A stretch of DNA of 64,000 nt from Syntrophales bacterium (GTDB lineage Bacteria; Desulfobacterota; Syntrophia; Syntrophales; PHBD01), in the NCBI GenBank assembly GCA_035363115.1, contig DAOSEM010000006.1, forward strand, positions 140,790 to 204,789, given 5' to 3'. Position 1 is the first letter of the stretch. Each line of letters opens with the position of its first letter. The notes beneath the pieces are model-generated. The model searched no databases. It worked only from the letters and a program-made list of their open reading frames with translations, and was not told the origin of the DNA. Made by a program: the position numbers and the translations under genes. Positions 25,460 to 34,140 of this stretch are shown here, piece after piece.

Positions 25460-27028
25460 ATGACAACAGAAAAGAAGAGCCTGACGCAGCAGAAGATCGA
25501 GGCCTTCGAGGCCAGGCGCAGCGCCCTCCTGACCATGGGCGGCGAGGCGCTTGTCAAGAAGCAGCACGAGCTGGGAAAACTGACGGCCCGGGAACGGCTG
25601 GACCGGTTTTTCGACAAGGGGACCTTCCAGGAGGTCCAGCTTTTCGTAAAGCACCGCTCCACCCTGTTCGGCCTGGACAAGAAGGAGATCAATGCCGACG
25701 GCGTCGTCACCGGCCTGGGCCAGGTGAACGGCCGCACCGTTTTCGTGGCCGCCCAGGACTTCACCAGCTCCGGCGGCAGCCTCGGGGAGATGCACGCCAA
25801 GAAGATCTGGAAGGTCATGGACATGGCCGTCGACGCCCGGAAACCCTTCGTGGCTCTGAACGACTCAGGCGGCGCCCGGATCCAGGAAGGCGTCCCCGCC
25901 CTGGACGGCTACGGTGGAATCTTCTACCGCAACACCATCGCCTCTGGCTACATCCCCCAGATCACGGCCATCATGGGCCCCACGGCAGGCGGCGCCGTCT
26001 ATTCGCCGGCCCTCACCGACTGGGTCTTCATGGTCAAGAAGTCGAGCTACATGTACATTACGGGTCCTGACGTCATCAAGGCCGTCATCGGCGAGGAAGT
26101 CAGCCATGACGACCTGGGCGGCGCCGTCGCACACGCCACCAAGAGCGGTGTCTGCCATTTCGCCACGGAGAACGACGAGGACTGCATCGACAAGGTGAAG
26201 TTCCTCCTGTCCTTCCTCCCCGACAGCTGCCACAGCCCGCTGCCGACGGTTTCCTGCACCGACACGCCGGACCGCCTCTGCCCCGAACTGGACGCGATCG
26301 TCCCCGACCGGGCCACCCGCGGCTACAACATGCGCAAGGTCGTCGAGGCCGTGGCGGACAACGGCGTCGTCTTCGAGCCCCATGAGATGTGGGCCAAAAA
26401 CATGCTCGTCGCCTTCATCCGCATCATGGGCAGGCCCGTCGGCGTCATCGCCAACAACCCCGGCTTCGGCGCCGGCGTGCTGGACGTCAACGCCTCCGAC
26501 AAGGCCTCCCGGTTCATCCGCTTCTGCGACGCCTTCAACATCCCGCTTCTGACCTTCGCCGACGTCCCCGGCTACATGCCCGGAACGAACCAGGAGTGGG
26601 CCGGCATCATCAGCCACGGGGCGAAGCTGCTCCACGCCTATTCAGAAGCGACGGTGCCCAAGCTCACCGTCGTGACCCGGAAGGACTACGGCGGAGCCTA
26701 CATCGGCATGTGCAGCAAGCTCCTGGGCGCCGACTACGTCATGGCCTGGCCCTCCGCGGAGATCGCCGTCATGGGCGCCGAGGGGGCCTGCAACATCATT
26801 TACCGCCGGGAGATCTCCGCAGCCGAGGATCCAGCGGCCAAGCGGAAGGAGCTCGTCCAGGCCTACGAAACCCAGTTCAACAATCCCTACTTCGCCGCCA
26901 GCATGGGGATCATCGAAGAGGTCATCGCCCCCCGGGAGACCCGGCAGCGCGTGGCCCTGCTTCTGGATGCCTACAAGGACAAGACCCAGAGCCGGCTGGA
27001 GAAGAAGCACAACAACATTCCCCTGTAA
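25460..27028 (+). CDS. Acyl-CoA carboxylase beta (carboxyltransferase) subunit
   Basis: The 522-residue protein belongs to the PccB/MmdA family, which moves carboxyl groups between biotin and an acyl-CoA such as propionyl-CoA. It has KLTARERLDRFFD, QDFTSSGGSLGE, NDSGGARIQEGV, GPTAGGAVYSPAL, NNPGFGAGVLD, PGYMPG and the late YGGAYIGMCSK. AGAAGGAG precedes the ATG. It could be a propionyl-CoA carboxylase, methylmalonyl-CoA decarboxylase or glutaconyl-CoA decarboxylase subunit. The sequence alone does not decide. No biotin carboxylase or carrier gene is adjacent, so its partners are encoded elsewhere. It explains the demand for biotin. Confidence 0.9.
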   Translation: MTTEKKSLTQQKIEAFEARRSALLTMGGEALVKKQHELGKLTARERLDRFFDKGTFQEVQLFVKHRSTLFGLDKKEINADGVVTGLGQVNGRTVFVAAQDFTSSGGSLGEMHAKKIWKVMDMAVDARKPFVALNDSGGARIQEGVPALDGYGGIFYRNTIASGYIPQITAIMGPTAGGAVYSPALTDWVFMVKKSSYMYITGPDVIKAVIGEEVSHDDLGGAVAHATKSGVCHFATENDEDCIDKVKFLLSFLPDSCHSPLPTVSCTDTPDRLCPELDAIVPDRATRGYNMRKVVEAVADNGVVFEPHEMWAKNMLVAFIRIMGRPVGVIANNPGFGAGVLDVNASDKASRFIRFCDAFNIPLLTFADVPGYMPGTNQEWAGIISHGAKLLHAYSEATVPKLTVVTRKDYGGAYIGMCSKLLGADYVMAWPSAEIAVMGAEGACNIIYRREISAAEDPAAKRKELVQAYETQFNNPYFAASMGIIEEVIAPRETRQRVALLLDAYKDKTQSRLEKKHNNIPL

Positions 27029-27059
27029 TCCGCGAGATCCGGGGAAAGCAGGACAAACG

Positions 27060-27096
27060 AAGGGCGGAGGCCGGTCGGTCTCCGCCCTTTGCTTTT
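27060..27096 (+). terminator. Rho-independent terminator after the carboxylase gene
   Basis: AAGGGCGGAG and CTCCGCCCTTT pair around a short loop, followed by GCTTTTC. It separates the carboxylase from the convergent response regulator gene. Confidence 0.8.
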
Positions 27097-27130
27097 CTGA
27101 TCCGGAGGCGTCCGTCTGCGGAGACCGCCC

Positions 27131-27805
27131 TCACTCGGCCTCGAACTTGTAGCCGAGGCCGTACACCGAATGGATGATCCGGGCCTCCGGGTCCGCCGCC
27201 TCGATCTTTCTCCGGAGCTTCTTGACGTGGCTGTCGATGGTCCGGTCGCTGACGCTGCGCTCGTCGGGGTAGATCCGGTCCATGAGCTGCCCGCGCCGGT
27301 AGATCCGCCCCGGGTGGGCGGCCAGGAGTTGCAGCAGCTTGAACTCCACGGCGGTCAGATCCAGGTCGCGGCCGTTCAGGACCGCCCGGCAGCGGAGGCC
27401 GTCCAGGACGAGTCCTGCCGCCGCCTCATCAGCCTGCCCGTCGCGGGTGCGGCGGAGGACCGCTTTGACTCTCGCCACAACCTCCCTCGGACTGAAGGGC
27501 TTGCAGACATAGTCGTCCGCCCCGAGATCCAGCCCCAGCAGTCGGTCGACCTCCTCGACCCGGGCCGTCACCATGATGACCGGCACGGAGGAAAACGTGC
27601 GGATCTCCCGGCAGATCTCCAGGCCGCCGCGGCCCGGGAGCATCAGGTCGAGGAGGATCAGGTCCGGCTCCCGCTCCCTGACCCGGGGCACGACCTCCAG
27701 GCCGTTTCCGAGGCAGGACGGCTCGAAACCCGCCGCCCGGAGGTAGTCGGCCAGCAGGCTTGCCAGCTTCGGCTCATCCTCGACGATGAGAATCCTCCCG
27801 CTCAT
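27131..27805 (-). CDS. OmpR/PhoB-family response regulator, BaeR-like
   Basis: The 224-residue protein has a receiver domain (acidic EDE at 9-11, LLDLMLPG with the phosphorylated aspartate, and the KPFSPRE lysine). A winged-helix DNA-binding domain follows (LDLTAVEFKLLQLLAAHPG, SDRTIDSHVKKLRRKI). It overlaps the kinase gene by 4 bases. It probably controls the divergent efflux operon at 29382-34091, in the manner of BaeSR and mdtABC, which is inference from context. Confidence 0.9.
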   Translation of the reverse strand: MSGRILIVEDEPKLASLLADYLRAAGFEPSCLGNGLEVVPRVREREPDLILLDLMLPGRGGLEICREIRTFSSVPVIMVTARVEEVDRLLGLDLGADDYVCKPFSPREVVARVKAVLRRTRDGQADEAAAGLVLDGLRCRAVLNGRDLDLTAVEFKLLQLLAAHPGRIYRRGQLMDRIYPDERSVSDRTIDSHVKKLRRKIEAADPEARIIHSVYGLGYKFEAE

Positions 27806-29214
27806 GAGACTCTCCCCGCGGCCGGCAGGACGATCCGGATGAGGATCCCCCCCAGGGGGGACGCCTGCGCCGCAACCGTTCCCGCGTGGGCCTCCACGAT
27901 GTTCTTGCAGATCGCCAGCCCCAGCCCGGCGCCGCCCGTTTCCCGGGCCCGGGAGCCCTCCACGCGGTAGAGGCGGTCGAAGAGGCGGTCCAGGGCCTCC
28001 CCTGGAACCCCCGGAGCGGAGTCCTCGAACTCGAGGATCGCCTCCCCGCTTCCACCGCTCAGCCGGACGGCCAGCGTTCCCCCCTCGTTGGTGTATTTCA
28101 GGGAGTTGTCCAGCAGGTTGGCAAAGAGCTGGCCCAGGCGCTCCGGGTCGGCGAACACGGTCATGTTCGTCCGGTCCGGGATATCCGTCTCGATGAGGAT
28201 GGACTTGCGGTTGAATTCCGAACGGAAGGAATCAACGGAATCTTTGAGGACGGCGGCCGGGTCCAGGTCCTCCTTGTGGTAGCTGAGCGTGCCGAGGTCG
28301 GAGAGGGAAAGCTGGTACAGGTCGTTCACGAGGCGGTTCAGCCGCAGCGTCTCCGCGTGGAGGGAGCGGATCGTCTCCGGGGTGACGGTGCGGATTCCGT
28401 CCAGGAGCGCTTCGATCTCCCCCTGCAGGACCGTCAGCGGGGTCCTGAGTTCGTGGGAGATGTCGGCCAGCCACTGGCGGCGGGCCTTCTCGTTCATATC
28501 GAGCGCCAGGGCCATGGCGTTGAAGTCGCCGGCAAGGCGTCCCAGCTCGTCCGAGGAAGACACGGGCACCCGGGCGGTATAGTTGCCCGAGGCCAGGTCA
28601 TGGGTGGCCGCGGCCATGGCCCGGACCGGCCGGACCAGGCGGCTCGCCAGGGGAAGGGCGACCAGGGCGACGGCGAAGAGGATGCCCGCCGCGGCGAGGG
28701 CCAGGGCCAGCCGCTGCCGGCTGAGAAACCGTGCCTGGATCGGGTGCAGGAATCGCTGGGGGGCGTGCAGGCCAACATAGCCCACGGTCCGGCCGTCTTG
28801 CGCGACGGGCCGGTAGCTGATCTCCCCCTCCCCGGCGGGCGATCCGAAGACCGGTTTCCGCTCGGTGTCCAGGATGACGAGGGGGCCGGAGGAAGGGTCT
28901 TTGTCCTCCCCCTCCTTCCCCCACGGCCTCATCTTCTCCTCGGTCAGCGTGATCCTGTCCCCGGATGCGGTGTGCAGGGTGAGTCCCGCCCGGACACCCC
29001 GGCTGTCCTTCAGGAAATCCCAGCTCCCGTGCCCGGCATAGGCCTGTCCCAGGCTGACGGCCATCTGCTCCGCCCTGCCCTGGTCCAGCGTGCCGAGGTA
29101 CTGGTAGAAGCCCCGGTCGATGTTCCAGCGCATGATCCCGTACAGGATCAGGATGGCGAGGCCCGTGGCGGCAAGAATCGTAAAGAAAAGGCGCTGCGTG
29201 ATGCCGATCTTCAT
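27802..29214 (-). CDS. Sensor histidine kinase, BaeS-like
   Basis: The 470-residue membrane kinase has an N-terminal helix (about residues 8-30), a periplasmic sensor domain to about 165, and a second helix (about 170-190). HAMP (LVRPVRAMAAATHDL), HisKA (DISHELRTPLTVLQGEIEAL with the phosphorylated histidine) and HATPase (LFANLLDNSLKYT, GAGLGLAI) domains follow. The start at 29214 is chosen for the signal-anchor and GGAGG site. A longer frame begins at 29334. The periplasmic domain would sense envelope stress or toxic compounds. Confidence 0.9.
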   Translation of the reverse strand: MKIGITQRLFFTILAATGLAILILYGIMRWNIDRGFYQYLGTLDQGRAEQMAVSLGQAYAGHGSWDFLKDSRGVRAGLTLHTASGDRITLTEEKMRPWGKEGEDKDPSSGPLVILDTERKPVFGSPAGEGEISYRPVAQDGRTVGYVGLHAPQRFLHPIQARFLSRQRLALALAAAGILFAVALVALPLASRLVRPVRAMAAATHDLASGNYTARVPVSSSDELGRLAGDFNAMALALDMNEKARRQWLADISHELRTPLTVLQGEIEALLDGIRTVTPETIRSLHAETLRLNRLVNDLYQLSLSDLGTLSYHKEDLDPAAVLKDSVDSFRSEFNRKSILIETDIPDRTNMTVFADPERLGQLFANLLDNSLKYTNEGGTLAVRLSGGSGEAILEFEDSAPGVPGEALDRLFDRLYRVEGSRARETGGAGLGLAICKNIVEAHAGTVAAQASPLGGILIRIVLPAAGRVS

Positions 29215-29238
29215 TCGTTTTCCGCCTCCTTTCGTGTC

Positions 29239-29267
29239 CTTGTATTGGTATTGCGGCTGGCCGTCAA
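29239..29267 (-). promoter_or_regulatory. Predicted promoter of the two-component operon
   Basis: Minus-strand TTGACG (29262-29267), 17 bases, then TACAAG (29239-29244), about 25 bases before the kinase ATG. The 29215-29381 intergenic region would also hold the divergent efflux promoter. I see no clear -10/-35 pair for that. Confidence 0.45.
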
Positions 29268-29381
29268 GAATCAGACCGACTCCCGGCCGGATTTCCTCAT
29301 TTCCTGCACATTCGTGTGTTAGGTTGCCTTCCAAAGACGGATGTCCCGGGATGCATTTCGCGCAACCGGGACGGAGGAACC

Positions 29382-30866
29382 ATGTTTCGAATGAAATGGA
29401 TCAGACATCTTGGCCGGCGGGTGGCGCTCCCCGGCATCCTGGCCTTTGTGCTCGCGATGACGGCCGGTTGCGTTACCGTGGGGCCCGACTACAGGCCGCC
29501 CGACCTGTCCACGCCTGCGGCCTGGAACAATGAAGTCCGGGAAGGAAACGGCACCGCGGAAAACGGTTCCGGGACAGCGGACCCGTGGTGGAACACCCTG
29601 AACGACGCGACACTCTCCAGTCTGATGGAACGGGCCGTCGCGGGCAATCTCGACCTCAGGAAAGCCCGGGCGCGGGTCCGCGAGGCCCGGGCGCAGCGGG
29701 GCGTCGCCCAGGCGGGCTACTTCCCGACCCTCGGCGCCACGGGCACGGCCACCCGGAGCCGCAGCAGCGAAGAGACCGGTACCGGGGAAACCGGCGTCCT
29801 TTACTCCACCGGCTTCGACGCCGGCTGGGAGCTGGACGTCTTCGGCGGCGTCCGGCGCTCCGTGGAGGCGTCGGACGCGACCCTGCAGGCAACGCAGGAA
29901 AGCCTTCACGACGTGCTCGTCACGCTGCTGGCCGAGGTGGCCCTGAACTACACGGAAGTCCGGACCTGGCAGGCCCGGATCGCCGCGGCGGAGGCCAACC
30001 TGAAGACCCAGGAAGAGACCTTTCAATTGACGTCCTGGCGGCAGCAGGCGGGGCTCAGCGACGACCTGGCGGTCCGGCAGGCCCGCTACAACCTCGAAAA
30101 TACCCGCTCCCAGCTCCCGGTCCTCCGCACCGGCCTGGAGGAGGCGCAGAACCGCATCGCCGTACTCCTGGGGGAGCAGCCGGGGAAAGTGCATGGAGAG
30201 CTGAGCGAGCGGAAGCCCATCCCCGTCGCCTCCGCCGGGATCGCCCTGGGCGTGCCCGCCGAGGCCCTGCGGAACCGTCCCGACGTCCGGAAAGCCGAGC
30301 GCGAACTGGCGGCCCAGACGGCAAAGATCGGGGTGGCCACGGCCGACCTCTACCCCAGGTTCAGGCTGAATGGCTCCATCGGCGTGGATTCTACGCTCAT
30401 CGGCCGGCTGTTCACCTCGGGCACCTACAGCTGGAGCTTCGGCCCGCAGATCACCTGGACAATCTTCGACGGAGGGGCGATCCGCCGGAACATCGAGGCG
30501 CAGACGGCCCTGCAGGAGCAGTACCTGATCGCCTATGAAGCTGCCGTGCTGGGCGCCCTGGAGGAGGCGGAAAACGCCATCCGGGCCTATGCGGAGGAGC
30601 AGATCCGCCGGAAGTCCCTCATCGAGGCGACCCGGGCGTCCGAAGAGGCCGCCCGGCTGGCGAAACTCAAGTACCAGGCGGGCCTGACGGATTTCAGCAC
30701 CGTGCTGGATGCCGAGCGGTCCCTCCTGACCTTCCAGGACAGCCTGGCCCAGAGCGAAGGGGCGATTGCCTCCAACCTCATCAAACTATACAAAGCCCTT
30801 GGCGGCGGCTGGAAATCGCTGGTCCCTGACGGGACGACATCGCCGAAGAGCGGAGAGAGGAAATGA
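29382..30866 (+). CDS. Outer-membrane efflux factor (NodT/OprM-type lipoprotein)
   Basis: The 494-residue lipoprotein has a lipobox ending MTAGC near residue 30. VGPDYRPPDLSTPAAW and a DPWW segment near the N-terminus are hallmarks of RND-type outer membrane factors. Two long alpha-helical repeat regions and GEQPGKV, NRPDVRKAERELA and FDGGAIRRNIEA follow. It forms the trimeric channel across the outer membrane. The start at 29382 follows GGAGG. It overlaps the adaptor gene by 4 bases, making it the first gene of the efflux operon. Confidence 0.92.
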   Translation: MFRMKWIRHLGRRVALPGILAFVLAMTAGCVTVGPDYRPPDLSTPAAWNNEVREGNGTAENGSGTADPWWNTLNDATLSSLMERAVAGNLDLRKARARVREARAQRGVAQAGYFPTLGATGTATRSRSSEETGTGETGVLYSTGFDAGWELDVFGGVRRSVEASDATLQATQESLHDVLVTLLAEVALNYTEVRTWQARIAAAEANLKTQEETFQLTSWRQQAGLSDDLAVRQARYNLENTRSQLPVLRTGLEEAQNRIAVLLGEQPGKVHGELSERKPIPVASAGIALGVPAEALRNRPDVRKAERELAAQTAKIGVATADLYPRFRLNGSIGVDSTLIGRLFTSGTYSWSFGPQITWTIFDGGAIRRNIEAQTALQEQYLIAYEAAVLGALEEAENAIRAYAEEQIRRKSLIEATRASEEAARLAKLKYQAGLTDFSTVLDAERSLLTFQDSLAQSEGAIASNLIKLYKALGGGWKSLVPDGTTSPKSGERK

Positions 30867-32152
30867 ACGAGAACAACAGCTCCATGTCGGACATCGAAAA
30901 GACCATCCGGGGAGGCTCGCCCGGCGGGCCGCTCGCGCGCCACAAGAAAAAGATTCTGATCGCCGCGGCCGTCCTGGTGCTTGCGATCCTGGTCGTCGCT
31001 TTCCTCTGGGGACGCGGCGGCTCGTCCAAGGCGACGCGATACCAGACCGAACCGGTCCGGCAGGGCGACCTCACGGTCATCGTGACCGCGACGGGCACCC
31101 TCAAGCCGACGAACACCGTCGAGGTGGGCAGCGAGCTCTCCGGCACCATCCGGAGCGTCGAGGTGGACTACAACAGCCGTGTCCGGGTCGGGCAGGTCCT
31201 GGCCCGGATGGACACGACAAAGCTCGAGGCCACCATCGCCCAGCTCAAGGCCGCCCTGGAATCGGCGAAGGCCAAGGCTCTCCAGGCGAAGGCGACCGTC
31301 CTGGAGACGCAGGCCAAGCTCGCCCAGTACCGGGAGGTGTCGAAGCTGAGCAACGGGAAGGTGCCGTCGAAGCTGGAGATGGACGCGGCGGAGGCGGCCT
31401 TCGAGCGCGCCAGGGCCGACGCGGCCAGTGCCGACGCGGCGGTATCCCAGGCCCGGGCAACGCTCCAGGCCAGCGAAACAGACCTCTCCAAGGCGATCAT
31501 CAAGTCGCCCATCAACGGCATCGTCCTCACCCGAAACATCGAGCCCGGACAGACCGTGGCCGCCTCGATGACGACCCCGGTGCTGTTCACGCTGGCGGAG
31601 GACCTGACCAAGATGGACCTGCACGTGAACGTGGACGAGGCGGATATCGGCAAGGTGCAGGAGGGGCAGAAGGCGACGTTCACCGTTGCCGCCTATGCCG
31701 GCCGGACGTTCGAGGCGCGGATCACCCAGGCCCGCTACGGCTCTTCCACCACGTCGGGCGTCGTCACCTACGAAACCGTGCTCAAGGTCGACAATGCGGA
31801 CTTGTCTCTCCGTCCGGGCATGACGGCCACCGCGGACATCATCGTCAAGAAGATCGACAATGCTGTCCTGGTCCCCAGTGCCGCGCTCCGCTTCACCCCG
31901 CCCCAGCAGCCGGAGGCAAAATCCTCCACGGGCCTGGTGGGCGCGCTGCTTCCCCGCCCGCCCAGGTCCGGCGGACAGAAGAGCGTGGAGACCGCCGGGA
32001 AGCAGCAGCGGGTCTGGATCCTGAAGGAGAACCGGCCGGTGGCCGTCCAGGTGACAACCGGGGCCGCGAACGGAAGCTTGACGGAGGTCGCCTCCGGCGA
32101 TCTTCAGCCCGGCACGGCTGTCATCGTCGATGTCCTGGGAGGAGCGAAATGA
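30863..32152 (+). CDS. macA: Periplasmic adaptor protein, MacA-like
   Basis: The 429-residue membrane-fusion protein has a single N-terminal anchor helix (about 28-48). A lipoyl-like half-motif (ATGTLKPTNTVEVGSELSGTI), a coiled-coil hairpin rich in Ala and Lys (about 118-205), the second lipoyl half (KSPINGIVLTRNIEPGQTV) and a beta-barrel region follow. This is the MacA/HlyD layout. It links the inner-membrane MacB-type pump to the outer-membrane factor. It overlaps both neighbours by 4 bases. Confidence 0.9.
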   Translation: MNENNSSMSDIEKTIRGGSPGGPLARHKKKILIAAAVLVLAILVVAFLWGRGGSSKATRYQTEPVRQGDLTVIVTATGTLKPTNTVEVGSELSGTIRSVEVDYNSRVRVGQVLARMDTTKLEATIAQLKAALESAKAKALQAKATVLETQAKLAQYREVSKLSNGKVPSKLEMDAAEAAFERARADAASADAAVSQARATLQASETDLSKAIIKSPINGIVLTRNIEPGQTVAASMTTPVLFTLAEDLTKMDLHVNVDEADIGKVQEGQKATFTVAAYAGRTFEARITQARYGSSTTSGVVTYETVLKVDNADLSLRPGMTATADIIVKKIDNAVLVPSAALRFTPPQQPEAKSSTGLVGALLPRPPRSGGQKSVETAGKQQRVWILKENRPVAVQVTTGAANGSLTEVASGDLQPGTAVIVDVLGGAK

Positions 32153-32883
32153 ACAGCGGCGACGCCCCCGTAACCCGTGAGGGATCCGGGGACCATCTCA
32201 TCGTGCTCAGGGGCGTGACGAAGATCTACGGGGAAGGCCACGCCTCCATGCAGGCGCTCCGCGGGATCGATCTGACCATCGACGAGGGCGAGTTCGTGGC
32301 GATCATGGGACCGAGCGGATCGGGAAAGTCCACCTGCATGAATATTCTGGGCTGCCTGGACACGCCGACGGCGGGGTCCTACCGGTTCAGGGGCCTCGAA
32401 GTCTGCGAGCTCACCCGCAACGAGCGGGCTCTCCTGCGGCGCCATTACCAGGGATTCGTGTTCCAGGGCTACAACCTCCTGAACCGCACGTCGGCCCTGG
32501 AAAACGTGGAGCTTCCCCTGATCTACCGTGGAACCGCCGCACGCGAGCGGCGCGAGCGGGCACTCCGGGCCCTCGGGACCGTGGGCCTCAAGGGATGGGA
32601 GCACCACACCCCCGGGGAGCTGTCCGGGGGGCAGCAGCAGCGGGTGGCCATCGCGCGGGCCATCGTCACCGGGCCGTCGGTTCTCCTGGCGGACGAGCCG
32701 ACGGGAAACCTGGATTCGGAGCGCAGCATCGAGATCATGGACCTTCTCACCTCGCTGAACCGGGATCAGGGAATCACGGTGATCATGATCACCCATGAAC
32801 CGGACATGGCGGTCCGCGCAAAGCGGACCATCCATTTCCTCGACGGCCTCGTCTCCCGGGACCGATCAAACGGAGGGAACTGA
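32149..32883 (+). CDS. MacB-type ABC transporter ATP-binding protein
   Basis: The 244-residue ATPase has Walker A GPSGSGKST, a Q-loop FQGYNLL, the signature LSGGQQQR and Walker B VLLADEPTGNLD. This is the LolD/MacB ATPase type. The true start is 32149, overlapping macA by ATGA. The frame is open far upstream within macA, but that part is not coding. Here the ATPase and permease domains of MacB are two separate genes rather than one fused polypeptide. Confidence 0.92.
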   Translation: MNSGDAPVTREGSGDHLIVLRGVTKIYGEGHASMQALRGIDLTIDEGEFVAIMGPSGSGKSTCMNILGCLDTPTAGSYRFRGLEVCELTRNERALLRRHYQGFVFQGYNLLNRTSALENVELPLIYRGTAARERRERALRALGTVGLKGWEHHTPGELSGGQQQRVAIARAIVTGPSVLLADEPTGNLDSERSIEIMDLLTSLNRDQGITVIMITHEPDMAVRAKRTIHFLDGLVSRDRSNGGN

Positions 32884-32885
32884 CC

Positions 32886-34091
32886 ATGCTGTGGAACACC
32901 ATTCTTCTCGCACTTCGTGCCATCCGCCGCAACGTCATGCGGTCGTTCCTGACGACCCTGGGAATCGTCATCGGCGTGGCCGCGGTCATCACGATGGTGA
33001 CGATCGGCGGCGGGGCGACCGCCCAGGTGGGCGAGCAGATCGCCAGCATGGGGAGCAACCTCCTGATGGTGACCCCCGGGAAGAGGATGGGCCCGGGCCA
33101 ATCCACAAGCACCGTGCTCTTCAAGGAGGCCGACGCCGAGGCCATCGCCCGGGAGGTACCCTCCGTCGCCGCCGTGGCGCCGGTCTCCTCCCAGTCGGTC
33201 AAGGCGATCTTCAGCAACCAGAACTGGACGACCCAGGTGACGGGCAGCGACAATCAGTACTTCCGGGTGACGAACCGATCCATTGGAACAGGCCGCTCCT
33301 TCAACGACAGCGAGGTCCGGAGCGGGGCGGCGGTTTGCGTCATCGGGGAAACGGCGAGAAAAAAGCTCTTCGGCGGCCAGGAGGCCCTGGGTGAAAAGAT
33401 CCGCCTGGAAAAACTCTCCTGCGAGATCGTCGGCGTCCTGAACGCCAAGGGCCAGAGTACCATGGGCATGGACCAGGACGACATCGTGGTCATCCCGCTC
33501 CGGACCATGCAGCGGCGCGTCTCCGGCAACCAGGACGTCGCCATGATCCAGGTCTCTGTCCGGGAGGGCGAGTCCACGGAGAAGGCCCAGCAGAGCATCG
33601 TCCGCCTGATGCGGGAGCGGCGCCACCTGTCAGCGAGCGACGACGACAACTTCACCGTCATGGACATGAAGGAGATCGCCAAGATGCTGACCGGAACGAC
33701 CCAGCTCCTGACGGCGCTCCTGGGCGCCGTGGCCGCCGTCAGCCTCCTGGTCGGCGGCATCGGGATCATGAACATCATGCTGGTGTCGGTGACCGAGCGC
33801 ACCCGCGAGATCGGCGTCCGTCTCGCCATCGGCGCCCTGGAGCGGGAGGTCCTGCTGCAGTTCCTGGTGGAGGCGGTGGTGCTTTCGTCCCTGGGCGGGC
33901 TGGCCGGCATCGCCCTGGCGCTCATGGCCTCGGTCTGGCTGGCCGGGATCCTGCGCGTGCCCTTCATCTTCAACGGCACGATCGTCCTGATCGCGTTTCT
34001 CTTCTCGGCGATGGTCGGGGTGGTCTTCGGTTACTTCCCGGCCCTCAAGGCCGCCCGGATGGACCCGATCGAGGCCCTGCGCCACGAGTGA
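32886..34091 (+). CDS. MacB-type ABC transporter permease
   Basis: The 401-residue protein has an N-terminal helix, a large periplasmic domain (MacB-PCD, about 45-250) and three C-terminal helices with the FtsX core (GGIGIMNIMLVSVTERTREIGVRLAIGA). It ends ALKAARMDPIEALRHE, the classic MacB/LolC tail. Together with the ATPase it forms the energised pump of a tripartite exporter for macrolide-like compounds, peptides or lipids. The actual substrate is unknown. Confidence 0.92.
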   Translation: MLWNTILLALRAIRRNVMRSFLTTLGIVIGVAAVITMVTIGGGATAQVGEQIASMGSNLLMVTPGKRMGPGQSTSTVLFKEADAEAIAREVPSVAAVAPVSSQSVKAIFSNQNWTTQVTGSDNQYFRVTNRSIGTGRSFNDSEVRSGAAVCVIGETARKKLFGGQEALGEKIRLEKLSCEIVGVLNAKGQSTMGMDQDDIVVIPLRTMQRRVSGNQDVAMIQVSVREGESTEKAQQSIVRLMRERRHLSASDDDNFTVMDMKEIAKMLTGTTQLLTALLGAVAAVSLLVGGIGIMNIMLVSVTERTREIGVRLAIGALEREVLLQFLVEAVVLSSLGGLAGIALALMASVWLAGILRVPFIFNGTIVLIAFLFSAMVGVVFGYFPALKAARMDPIEALRHE

Positions 34092-34140
34092 TGAAGGCCG
34101 GCAACCAGGCACATGGTTCGGGGGCCGGTACGCCGGTGTT

